A stretch of DNA of 18,342 nt from Spirochaetales bacterium (GTDB taxonomy: Bacteria > Spirochaetota > Spirochaetia > ARS1246), in assembly GCA_018644745.1 (NCBI GenBank), contig JABGPX010000357.1, forward strand, positions 1-18,342. The letters are read 5' to 3'. The notes under the pieces are model-generated. The model searched no databases. It saw only the letters and a list, made by a program, of their open reading frames with translations, and was not told the origin of the DNA. This document shows, piece after piece, positions 8,543 to 15,389 of the stretch; within the stretch, counting starts at the first letter, position 1, and each line of letters starts with the position of its first letter. The position numbers and the translations under genes were made by a program.

Positions 8543-8778
8543 AATCCCCACTCCGTTAGCTCGCTTTCTGATAATGGCTCATTAAAATCAAGACTCATGC
8601 TGAATTGGCCTTTTGCAGACCCCGGGAATCTCTTTTCTTCGGTGTCGCTTCCGATTGGGACCAGCTTAACAAGCGGTTTTCCCGATTTGGCTATAATAAC
8701 TTCATCACCCGCAAGCGCTCTCTTAACGAGTTTAGAAAAATTCGTTTTTGCAGAATGCATGTTTTCTTTAATAATCAT
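8539..8778 (-). CDS. Phd/YefM-family antitoxin (VapC partner)
   Basis: A 79-residue antitoxin. The N-terminal part (MHSAKTNFSKLVKRALAGDE, then VIIAKSGKPLVKLVPI) is the Phd/YefM fold that binds DNA as a dimer. The C-terminal 30 residues, ending LSESELTEWGL, should wrap around and inhibit the PIN toxin. The ATG at 8778 has AGGG a few bases upstream. Its gene precedes and overlaps the toxin gene by 4 nt, the standard order. Antitoxins of this family repress their own promoter, and a strong promoter overlapped by palindromes lies directly upstream, so autoregulation is very likely. Confidence 0.9.
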   Translation of the reverse strand: MIIKENMHSAKTNFSKLVKRALAGDEVIIAKSGKPLVKLVPIGSDTEEKRFPGSAKGQFSMSLDFNEPLSESELTEWGL

Positions 8779-8794
8779 ATCAACCCTTATTGAT

Positions 8795-8823
8795 AATATA
8801 GGTTAGTCCTATGACTTAGTCAA
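8795..8823 (-). promoter_or_regulatory. Toxin-antitoxin promoter with overlapping operator palindromes
   Basis: On the minus strand TTGACT (8823-8818), a 17-nt spacer and TATATT (8800-8795) form a strong sigma70-type promoter 17 bases upstream of the antitoxin ATG. Two perfect odd-centred palindromes sit on it: ATAGG-TTAGT-CCTAT (8798-8812) in the spacer and edge of the -10, and TGACT-T-AGTCA (8812-8822) over the -35. TTAGTC also recurs directly at 8803 and 8816. These are likely binding sites for the antitoxin or toxin-antitoxin complex; the binding is inferred. Confidence 0.8.
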
Positions 8824-8900
8824 GGTTGCCTCTAATATGCTGTGACTCTCCTGACAAATACATTTTCTCATCTTTTTCCAAATATTTACCCTCTTGGTAG

Positions 8901-9087
8901 TTGAAAAGTGAGAGAAACAGTTTTGCCACGATTGACTATACCGATATTCGCGGAATGATTACCGTGTGACTTTTGATCCATCGGGAGGAAATGGAGTATC
9001 ACAAACGGCCTCATTGGGGACGGGGCAATGTATTCCACCAAAGAGAGCGGGAGCGATAGAGTCGCTGTATTCAAAGACAAAGACTGA
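8901..9087 (+). pseudogene. Decayed C-terminal remnant of a GGDEF diguanylate cyclase
   Basis: A plus-strand relic of about 60 codons. Its last 69 bases (9019-9087) match the end of the intact cyclase gene (13411-13479) with eight differences, and read D-G-A-M-Y-S-T-K-E-S-G-S-D-R-V-A-V-F-K-D then K-D-stop. Upstream, a different register reads G-M-I-T-V then TGA at about 8952-8969, matching the G-P-L-I-T-V strand of GGDEF domains. A third piece, S-I-G, follows a shift of frame. The GGEEF active site, the sensor region and any start codon are absent, so it cannot make a cyclase. It lies between the toxin-antitoxin promoter and the STAND terminator. The left border is uncertain, and 8824-8897 and 9121-9190 show nothing recognisable. 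Confidence 0.75.
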
Positions 9088-9120
9088 AAAATCACCCGGC
9101 CGATATTCCTACTGGCCGGG
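9087..9120 (-). terminator. Intrinsic terminator after the STAND regulator gene
   Basis: GGCCGGG (9114-9120) and CCCGGCC (9095-9101) make a 7-bp all-GC stem with a 12-nt loop. In the minus-strand direction the stem is followed by TGATTTTT (9094-9087). It lies about 70 bases past the stop of the 650-residue STAND protein, and its T-tract overlaps the stop codon of the cyclase remnant. Confidence 0.7.
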
Positions 9121-9190
9121 CTAGAGGCTTATAAATTGGGACCGGCAAAGATTGTCCAGACGTCGAGCCCGGTTGTTGCTGTCACTTCTT

Positions 9191-11143
9191 TCACGTTCTC
9201 CGGTACCTGTACCCCATTCCTGAGACTGTCTCGATCATGTGCGCATACTCTCTCATCTTTTTTCTCAGGGATCGAATTTTCGTGTCCACAACGTTGCTGG
9301 CACCGGAGTAGTCACCGTAGCCCCACACGTTTTCGAGCAGCGATGCTCGTGTGACTACATCACCCTCGTGTTGCTCGAAGAACTGCATTACGCCGAGTTC
9401 GAGAGGCGTTAATGTAATTCTGGTGCCGTCAAGTACCAGCTCACATGCATCCACGTCGAGGATATCGCTTTCATCTATTCCCAACTCCCTGCCGACAAGC
9501 ATGGTGATCCATCCGTTGAACAAACCAGGGCCAAAATCTATCATTTCAGTGTGGTAAGTACGCCCGTCGAGGTTCGCGCTGTGGTCCTTGAGGTACTTTG
9601 CGTCCAAACTTCGGAAGAGCCCGTCGAAACCTTCATAGTCAGTCCTGACACAAAAGAGGCGTCGGAGACTCGGCTTCATAGCGACGTAGTAACCTTTTAT
9701 GTCAAGGAAACACGCGCAGACGAGGTCGGAGGGCGCGTCTCCGGTCTTGGCATCCAGCCAGCGACGACATACCAGCGCGTTCTGTTTTGCTGGTATTGGG
9801 TCCTCGGCAAGCTTCTTCATGATCGCACGACTGACAGGGTCCTCGCGTATGAGACCAGGAGCCACTTTCTCGGGATCAAAGAGCATATACAGTCCCGCGA
9901 CAGATCCGACTTCATCATGCGCAACAAACACATTTTCAGGGGTGATTCTCAGCCATTTAGCCATAACGGCAGCACTCTCCTTGCCCTCGAAACGCTCAAT
10001 GATGGCTTTGATCGCGTCCTCTTCATGTGGCTTTGCTGCCTCAATCGCGTAGGGGCGAGGATTTGGTGGGAAGAACGCGTCGCGAATAAGCGGCTGTTCG
10101 ATCAGGAACAGCATGTCGGCACTGTACCGCCAGATCTCCGCCTGCCTGATAATTCGCACCTCGTTCTTGTAAAACCGCCACGCTTTCCGGCGCAGTTCTC
10201 TGTACTTCACCGGGTCGGACACCTTCATTGCCGACGCCACGGCCTGCTGAACCGATTCATGCAACAGCAGTCCATCCACCGTTGTTACTACGATTGGCAA
10301 TTCTTGCAGCCTCAGAAAAACTGACTCGGTGTCCACCTGTGGTATCATGTACCGCAGCAACGAGATGGTCATTCGCCGAACCACCGCCGAGGCCTCAACA
10401 GCTAAGCGGGATTCCGCATCCTGAACGTCATCGATGTAGGTCTTTGTCAACTGAGCGACAACGGTCTGGCTGGTGATCTTCTCGAGGTCGAGTTCGGGCC
10501 GTTCGAGCACCGAGGCGGCGGCGAGGCGGAGAGCCAATGGGTGACCATGTGCAAACCGAGTAATGCGGTTTATGACCGAATCGTTCAGTCCGCATTTCTG
10601 AAGCATCTCTTCCGCCGCCTCATCATCAAGTGGGCCTAATGTTATGCTGTGGAACATTCCCTGCCACTCTGGTGCAACGAGCCACGCGGGAACCGGTGGC
10701 TCACGACCAAAAAAGAAGACGCGTGTGTTTTCCGCGAGCGCCGGGAGAAAAGTATTACGAAGCCAGGTGTCTACCATGCGGAACATCTCAAAGGTGTCGA
10801 AAGCTATAACGACGCGCTCTCCGGCACCGGCCAGTGCCAGCGCAACGTCTCGGACGGAAGAAACCGATTTCCCCGCGGCATCTCCGAGTGCCATGAGCAC
10901 ACCGTTTTCCGACGGTTCCATCTCCCTACAGTTGAGCTCTTTGACAACAGCACCGGCGTCTCGAGCTCTGCCTGCAAACGCCGTGAGCAATGCGCTCTTG
11001 CCTATCCCGCCGATGCCATGCACATGCACTGCCGCAGCATCGTCGGAAAGGGCAAACCCGAGAAGGATCTGGATCTCGCTCTCTCTTCCAACGAAATGGG
11101 CAGCCCGATTGCGTGAGAGGATCTCTTCTATCGTCTGGGACAT
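9191..11143 (-). CDS. STAND P-loop ATPase with GNAT-like middle region and C-terminal OmpR/PhoB winged helix
   Basis: A 650-residue predicted signal-transducing ATPase and transcription regulator. Residues 17-25 (FVGRESEIQ) and the Walker A GIGGIGKS (43-50) open an NTPase of the STAND/NB-ARC type. Walker B is RVVIAFDTFE near 110, a sensor-like VFFFGREPP follows, and RFAHGHPLALRLAA near 210 is the GxP motif of this class. Residues about 360-560 look like a degenerate N-acetyltransferase fold (AIKAIIERF then VFVAHDEVGSVAGLYMLF), perhaps a ligand sensor. Residues 565-650 are a clear OmpR/PhoB winged helix: ITLTPLELGVMQFF, LLENVWGY, NVVDTKIRSLRKKM and METVSGMGYRYRR-like end. No receiver domain is present. 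The ATG at 11143 has AAAGGG ten bases upstream. It follows the YdhR-like gene on the same strand by 126 nt and probably controls that operon. Confidence 0.82.
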   Translation of the reverse strand: MSQTIEEILSRNRAAHFVGRESEIQILLGFALSDDAAAVHVHGIGGIGKSALLTAFAGRARDAGAVVKELNCREMEPSENGVLMALGDAAGKSVSSVRDVALALAGAGERVVIAFDTFEMFRMVDTWLRNTFLPALAENTRVFFFGREPPVPAWLVAPEWQGMFHSITLGPLDDEAAEEMLQKCGLNDSVINRITRFAHGHPLALRLAAASVLERPELDLEKITSQTVVAQLTKTYIDDVQDAESRLAVEASAVVRRMTISLLRYMIPQVDTESVFLRLQELPIVVTTVDGLLLHESVQQAVASAMKVSDPVKYRELRRKAWRFYKNEVRIIRQAEIWRYSADMLFLIEQPLIRDAFFPPNPRPYAIEAAKPHEEDAIKAIIERFEGKESAAVMAKWLRITPENVFVAHDEVGSVAGLYMLFDPEKVAPGLIREDPVSRAIMKKLAEDPIPAKQNALVCRRWLDAKTGDAPSDLVCACFLDIKGYYVAMKPSLRRLFCVRTDYEGFDGLFRSLDAKYLKDHSANLDGRTYHTEMIDFGPGLFNGWITMLVGRELGIDESDILDVDACELVLDGTRITLTPLELGVMQFFEQHEGDVVTRASLLENVWGYGDYSGASNVVDTKIRSLRKKMREYAHMIETVSGMGYRYRRT

Positions 11144-11190
11144 ATGTTATATACCCTTTGTTACAGTTTAGTACTTGCGTATCCGAATGT

Positions 11191-11200
11191 GCAAGCTTGC
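11191..11200. promoter_or_regulatory. Perfect palindrome upstream of the STAND gene
   Basis: GCAAGCTTGC is a perfect 10-bp palindrome 48 bp before the STAND start codon. CTTGC followed by four bases and CCG occurs at 11174 and again at 11196, 22 bp apart, about two helical turns, a spacing that suits tandem binding by winged-helix dimers. A binding role is conjecture. Confidence 0.25.
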
Positions 11201-11206
11201 AGCACC

Positions 11207-11236
11207 GGAGGCACCGACGTTTTCGTCAGTACCTCC
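11207..11236 (-). promoter_or_regulatory. 13-bp RNA hairpin between the YdhR-like and STAND genes
   Basis: Arms 11207-11219 and 11224-11236 enclose a 4-nt loop (AAAA in minus-strand RNA). In minus-strand RNA all 13 positions pair, two of them as G-U wobbles; on the plus strand those two would be C-A mismatches. The structure therefore fits the operon transcript. No T-run follows, so it is not an intrinsic terminator; it could be an mRNA-stability or processing element, an attenuator, or a protein-binding site. Confidence 0.5.
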
Positions 11237-11269
11237 AGTAGATCTATCTGCCGATCACCCGCAAAGCCT

Positions 11270-11578
11270 TCATACCGGGCCGCGGGTCGCCTTGCTTGGC
11301 TCTTCCAGCACGTCAAAGACTTTCGCGCTCAGATTGTTGATCTTGGGGTGGTTCTTTAGTTGCCCGACGATCGGACCGCCTAGGTAGCCGTTTAATGCTG
11401 ACGGGTTCTCGAATAGATACTCGCCTGCAAACTCGTGAGCATCGTCGTTCCAGCACCACACCTTCCATGTAAGTCCCGGTTGATCCGCGATCATCTGAAC
11501 CATGGGAGCAAACGCCTCCATGGCCTCATCCAATGTGCCGTCCCAAATGAAATTCACCTGCAGAAGTTGTTTAGCCAT
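11270..11578 (-). CDS. YdhR-like small ferredoxin-fold (putative monooxygenase) protein
   Basis: A 102-residue cytoplasmic protein resembling E. coli YdhR, a dimeric alpha+beta-barrel (ferredoxin-like) protein of about 101 residues called a putative monooxygenase; no reaction is proven for that family. The match is along the whole length: LLQVNFIWDG, an early helix (AFAPMVQMIADQPGLTWKVW), then EFAGEYLFENPSALNGYL and a closing NLSAKVFDVLEEPS. The ATG at 11578 has a strong AGGAGG-type SD. It is the first gene of a minus-strand pair with the STAND regulator and is divergent from the diguanylate cyclase gene across a 188-bp gap. That gap shows no clear promoter for this gene. The small protein may detoxify or modify an aromatic or quinone-like compound that the regulator senses; this is inference from context. 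Confidence 0.88.
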   Translation of the reverse strand: MAKQLLQVNFIWDGTLDEAMEAFAPMVQMIADQPGLTWKVWCWNDDAHEFAGEYLFENPSALNGYLGGPIVGQLKNHPKINNLSAKVFDVLEEPSKATRGPV

Positions 11579-11727
11579 TTCTCTCCTCCTATATAGGTCA
11601 ATGTAGGTGATAGACGCAGATAGTGATGTCGAGAAGATGATAAAGTTATGATTAATTGTAGCGGGTACCGATATCCGACTCGATTTCCCGATGGCGTTTC
11701 TCCAAATTTTGGTCGGTCTTACATGCC

Positions 11728-11756
11728 TTTACACCTCATAGCGGTTTCGGCATATT
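11728..11756 (+). promoter_or_regulatory. Possible promoter of the diguanylate cyclase gene
   Basis: TTTACA (11728-11733), a 17-nt spacer and CATATT (11751-11756) resemble a sigma70 promoter. The expected start of transcription, near 11763, is only a few bases before the ATG at 11767, so the message would be nearly leaderless. This would explain why no ribosome binding site is visible before this gene. Another promoter further upstream in 11579-11727 is possible. Confidence 0.35.
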
Positions 11757-11766
11757 AGATACATCA

Positions 11767-13479
11767 ATGATCAAAAAAGTAAGTTCTAAACGCTTCCTAA
11801 TAATCTTCTTTTTCTTAATCGCTTTCGTGCCGCACTTGAGCGCGGATACAACTCCGGGTATTTTTGTGCTGGATGGTAAAGACCGATATGAAGTAGGCAA
11901 ATCGCTTGCTGTATTTGTTGACGAGTCGGGACAGATGGATGTAACCGAGGTCTCGAAAGAGAATACGCTGGATAATTTCGAAAGTTATGAAGGAAGATAT
12001 CCTAACCTTGGGGTCGTAAAGCATCCCGTCTGGGCACGCTTCACATTGAAAAATCCCGGTGCCGAAAGAACCGTATACCTGACTTTAAACTATGCGGTTA
12101 TCGACAAGTTCTGGCTGTACGAGCCGTTACCCGAAGGAGGATTCCGGGAGTATTATGCGGCAGAGGGTCGCCGTTCCGATGACACGGCATTTCGGCACAG
12201 GCGTCAGGTTTTCGCTCTTACCATTCCCGAGAACACCACTCTATCATATTTTGCGCGCCTTTCTTCTCCCTATTCCGCGATGACAATACTACTGTCACTC
12301 TGGGAACTCGATTCATTTATGCGGTATGAACGGTGGGTAGTTTTCCTTTATGGAGTACTTATTGGGGCGGTAGTTTTCTTTGCGGCTTTTTTTATAGTAA
12401 TGGGGGTGCGACTGAGGGAGCGAATTGAGCTCTGGTTTGCCTTGTACCTTATAATGCTTGGATTCCTGGTTCTATTCAGATCCGGCATTTTACAGGATTT
12501 CTTTGGACCCGTATTAATCGGGCTGTATAATTTTCTGGATGTTGTCGCTCTGTCTCTTTCATATTTTGCCGGCGCTAAAGTGTTTAGGGTCTATCATGAT
12601 ACAAAGAACCGCTCACCGAAACTTGATAAAGGATTCCTGCTTTTCCAGTATGGGTCACTGCTATTTATTCCGCTAATGTTTGGACCATTGGCTCTAGCGG
12701 CTTCATTGGGCACAGTTCTGTTCATAATAGGTCCGATATACAGCACGGCGGCCGCAATTGTTTTCTGGCGAAAAAGCCTACCAAATTCGAGATTCTTTGT
12801 ACTCGGCTGGCTTGCGGTAGCGGTGGCTACGATTATTGATACCCTTCGTATCGCCGGTGTAATTCCCTGGCACGGGTTCATGTATGGACTGTTCCCGACG
12901 GCACTTTGGTGGTCGCTGATCTTTTACACTTTCGCAATTGTAAAAAAGGTAAATGACTATAAGTATTTCTCACGACTAGACGGACTTACAGGAATAGCCA
13001 ATCGACGATATTTTGACGATTTTATTCGTCAGGAATGGGATCGAGAAACCCGTAATAATCTTCCAATCTCATTGCTCATGGTGGATGTTGATAATTTCAA
13101 ATCGTATAACGACAACTATGGTCATCGACAGGGTGACCAGTGCCTAAAGCTCATAGCCGGCGCTCTTCTGCGGCGCGCAAATAGACCCGGTGATTTTATA
13201 GCTCGCTACGGAGGCGAGGAATTTGTAATTCTGCTCCCGGAAACGGGAATTGACGGCGCGGTGCAGGTTGCCGACCATGTACGTGCGGAAATTCTGCGGA
13301 GAGATCTGAAACGGGATGATTCCCACGGCCCTCTGATCACCGTAAGTATTGGTGTAGCGAGTATCGTGCCGGTTTCGACTAGAGAACCGACATGGCTAGT
13401 CGATGCGGCTGACAGGGCGATGTATTCCGCCAAAGAGAGCGGGAAGGATCGAGTCGCCGTATACAAAGACAAAGACTGA
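11767..13479 (+). CDS. 7TMR-DISM receptor diguanylate cyclase (GGDEF)
   Basis: A 570-residue membrane enzyme that makes cyclic di-GMP from two GTP in answer to an outside signal. Residues 1-26 are a signal peptide ending HLSADTT. Residues about 27-170 form the periplasmic 7TMR-DISMED2 sensing domain (PVWARFTLKNPG, then FWLYEP), a fold thought to bind carbohydrates or similar ligands. Residues about 187-395 hold seven hydrophobic helices. The GGDEF domain follows, from DGLTGIANRRYFDDF to the end: active-site GGEEF at 482-486 and the inhibitory-site motif RPGD at 473-476, five residues upstream, so product inhibition is expected. All key residues are intact, so it should be active. No SD is seen before the ATG. 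Its final 69 bp recur in decayed form at 9019-9087 in the same orientation. Confidence 0.95.
   Translation: MIKKVSSKRFLIIFFFLIAFVPHLSADTTPGIFVLDGKDRYEVGKSLAVFVDESGQMDVTEVSKENTLDNFESYEGRYPNLGVVKHPVWARFTLKNPGAERTVYLTLNYAVIDKFWLYEPLPEGGFREYYAAEGRRSDDTAFRHRRQVFALTIPENTTLSYFARLSSPYSAMTILLSLWELDSFMRYERWVVFLYGVLIGAVVFFAAFFIVMGVRLRERIELWFALYLIMLGFLVLFRSGILQDFFGPVLIGLYNFLDVVALSLSYFAGAKVFRVYHDTKNRSPKLDKGFLLFQYGSLLFIPLMFGPLALAASLGTVLFIIGPIYSTAAAIVFWRKSLPNSRFFVLGWLAVAVATIIDTLRIAGVIPWHGFMYGLFPTALWWSLIFYTFAIVKKVNDYKYFSRLDGLTGIANRRYFDDFIRQEWDRETRNNLPISLLMVDVDNFKSYNDNYGHRQGDQCLKLIAGALLRRANRPGDFIARYGGEEFVILLPETGIDGAVQVADHVRAEILRRDLKRDDSHGPLITVSIGVASIVPVSTREPTWLVDAADRAMYSAKESGKDRVAVYKDKD
13411..13479 (+). repeat. 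69-bp direct repeat (cyclase 3' end), copy 2
   Basis: The 3' end of the intact cyclase gene, from the GAC codon to the TGA, matches 9019-9087 at 61 of 69 positions without gaps and in the same orientation. The two copies bracket the STAND, YdhR-like and cyclase genes (about 4.4 kb). A duplicated cyclase gene that later decayed is the simplest reading. Confidence 0.85.
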
Positions 13480-13534
13480 TAGCAGTATGAATGATTCCTG
13501 GTTATCTTCTATTTCCATGGTACTTCAGACAGTT

Positions 13535-14593
13535 TCAGTCAGTTAAAAATTCCGCTTTCGCGTATTCGATTTCATATCGTTCATAGGTTTGCCGCGCCAC
13601 GCTCCGCACAGCGGGCAGGACAAGCCCGGTCTCCTGCGAAGTTACCACTTTCATGCCGTGCGGCGTGTTTGAGTGCTTGAGTGGTCCTTTTGTCGCTTCT
13701 CTTTCCTCGACAAGGGTCTTGTGATCTGCGAACCGTTCGGCTGTTCTTGCAGCCGAGATTTCGGGTGCCCTGTCTATAGTACTCGCAATAACGCTCTGAA
13801 GCTCTCTGTCCACTTCAACGCCGATGCTGTTTCTCCCCGATGCCGCGGCGGCGAGAGATGTGGTGCCGGTGCCCAGGAACGGATCGAGCACCGTATCCTC
13901 CTGCAGCGAATACATATTGATCAGCCGATAGGCCAGCTCAAACGGATACGCGCCGCTTCGATTTCGCGGCGATTTGCCATCAAGAGCCTGTCGGGCACCT
14001 TTGAGCTCCCAACTGTCGGAAAACCAGGTGTTCCGCTCCTCCCAGAAGATCGCGCTGCGCCTTCTCCGTTCTTTCTCCTCCGGAGCGGCAAATACCCTCT
14101 TTCCTCCCTTACGGAAAACCAGAATATATTCATGCTCAAGGGTTACATATGCTCCTGCGGGAAGCATGCCCGATCCCATGAATTTGTTCGGCGCATTGGT
14201 CTGCTTTCTCCAGAGGATAAGCGGCAGGCACTCCATCCCAAGGGCAAAGAATGTCGAGATGATGCGGGAATGATTGGAGTATAATTGAAAAGAACCACCG
14301 ATCTTGCGGGTGGCGTCGCCGATATTGATACATGCCCAGCCGCCGCTTTTTAAAACGCGAGCCGTCTCCATCCATACTTTGTCGAGTTCACGATGCATCA
14401 ATTCATAAGCTGACCGACCGTTTTCACTGGATATCGCGGCACCAATCGAGCTGTTCAGCTTGGTGAATATGCCGTCCCACATCTCAATCATCGGATATGG
14501 CGGTGAGGTAACAACGAGGTCTACGGAAGAATCGGCGATGAAGGGAAGGTTTCGGGAATCTTCATAGTGAATAAGATGAGTCGTTGTCAGCAT
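13535..14593 (-). CDS. Solitary beta-class DNA methyltransferase (N4-cytosine or N6-adenine)
   Basis: A 352-residue DNA methyltransferase that moves a methyl group from AdoMet to an amino group of C or A in a specific site. The catalytic motif IV TSPPYPM lies near the N-terminus (residues 29-35) and the AdoMet-binding motif I, DPFLGTGTTSLAAA, near the middle to end; this order defines class beta. SPPY is most usual in N4-cytosine enzymes but also occurs in adenine ones. The variable part between them holds the likely target-recognition region. I choose the ATG at 14593 because the protein then opens MLTTTHLIHYEDSRNLPF, the normal family start; a TTG at 14632 would add 13 residues with no family match. 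SD support is weak. No restriction endonuclease gene adjoins, so it is probably an orphan. It converges with the cyclase gene across 55 bp with no clear terminator. Confidence 0.9.
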   Translation of the reverse strand: MLTTTHLIHYEDSRNLPFIADSSVDLVVTSPPYPMIEMWDGIFTKLNSSIGAAISSENGRSAYELMHRELDKVWMETARVLKSGGWACINIGDATRKIGGSFQLYSNHSRIISTFFALGMECLPLILWRKQTNAPNKFMGSGMLPAGAYVTLEHEYILVFRKGGKRVFAAPEEKERRRRSAIFWEERNTWFSDSWELKGARQALDGKSPRNRSGAYPFELAYRLINMYSLQEDTVLDPFLGTGTTSLAAAASGRNSIGVEVDRELQSVIASTIDRAPEISAARTAERFADHKTLVEEREATKGPLKHSNTPHGMKVVTSQETGLVLPAVRSVARQTYERYEIEYAKAEFLTD

Positions 14594-14781
14594 GGTAAAG
14601 AGAAGGATAGTATGGCATCGTGGATTACGCAACCGATTTACTAAAGCGGGTGGCAGCGTTATGTCAGTACTTACGGCAAGTCATGCCGGTTCGCACCTGT
14701 ATCCCCTTGTCGGTTACCGGCAGATAGGAACATTGTTGTTTTTTACTATGAAAAAGGCCTGATATAAATGGAGGAGGAGCG

Positions 14782-15348
14782 ATGGATGAATCACGAATAA
14801 GAGCGACGGTCGAAACAAAATCCGGAGAGAAAATCATCTTGAAGAGTCTTGCTGACTGTGATGAGAACGCTCTTGTTGAGTTCAACGGGAATATAACCGG
14901 ACAATCAAAAACCCATTTTCAGCCCCATCTTTACACACCTGAGATAATTGCGCGGCGGATAGAGCGGGCCAAGCAGGAGCTTGATTTATGTTATCTCGGA
15001 TATGCCGGTGATAAAGTCATGGCATATTTTTTCCTGTGGAATTACCGTGAAAAGGTTCCATTGCTGGGAATAGGTATTATCAATGAATATCAGAACCAGG
15101 GGCTTGGAGCTCAATTTATGCGGATTCTCATAAACGACGCCGCTGCCGCAGGCAGTGAAGGCATTGAATTGACAACTATGAAAACCAACGATATTGCTTT
15201 CGCGCTCTATAAGAAATGCGGGTTCCAATATTACGGGGATGTCGAGAATGAAGCCGCCGGCGGCAAAATTGTTGTTGAGCGGGGGCTGTTTCTGCCCTTG
15301 AAAGAGGGCGCGCAGAGAATGGAAGGCCCACATCGCCCTCCTGAATAG
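14782..15348 (+). CDS. GNAT-family N-acetyltransferase
   Basis: A 188-residue acetyltransferase of the GNAT fold, which moves an acetyl group from acetyl-CoA to an amine. The acetyl-CoA binding strand and loop read GIGIINEYQNQGLGAQFM (the Q/RxxGxG/A motif), followed by ELTTMKTNDIAFALYKKCGF, a typical C-terminal GNAT ending. The first 30 residues are an extra charged lead-in. The ATG at 14782 follows a strong GGAGGAGGAG SD. It is 41 nt upstream of the dehydrogenase gene on the same strand and may share its transcript, though no promoter is clear in 14633-14781, where I see only a small CGGCA/TGCCG hairpin. The substrate is unknown; acylation of a carnitine-like compound cannot be claimed from sequence. 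Confidence 0.85.
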   Translation: MDESRIRATVETKSGEKIILKSLADCDENALVEFNGNITGQSKTHFQPHLYTPEIIARRIERAKQELDLCYLGYAGDKVMAYFFLWNYREKVPLLGIGIINEYQNQGLGAQFMRILINDAAAAGSEGIELTTMKTNDIAFALYKKCGFQYYGDVENEAAGGKIVVERGLFLPLKEGAQRMEGPHRPPE

Positions 15349-15389
15349 ATCGGTCTTGTTCGATATAAAGCTTTTCATTACCATCTGAT

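Noticed and set aside
8886..9095. Small minus-strand open frame with no known domain
   Set aside because: It is the antisense of the cyclase remnant and the STAND terminator, not a gene.
9551..10324. 257-codon plus-strand open frame inside the STAND gene
   Set aside because: It lies opposite a gene with Walker and winged-helix motifs, and its translation has no family resemblance.
9019..13479. A transposon or integron bounded by the 69-bp direct repeats
   Set aside because: The repeats are coding ends of a cyclase gene, with no transposase, integrase, terminal inverted repeats or target duplication; gene duplication explains them better.
13673..14284. 203-codon plus-strand open frame opposite the methyltransferase
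   Set aside because: It is a mirror frame of a gene with intact motifs IV and I.
14668..14720. CGGCA/TGCCG hairpin as a riboswitch or terminator before the GNAT gene
   Set aside because: The stem is five base pairs with no T-run and no known riboswitch core.
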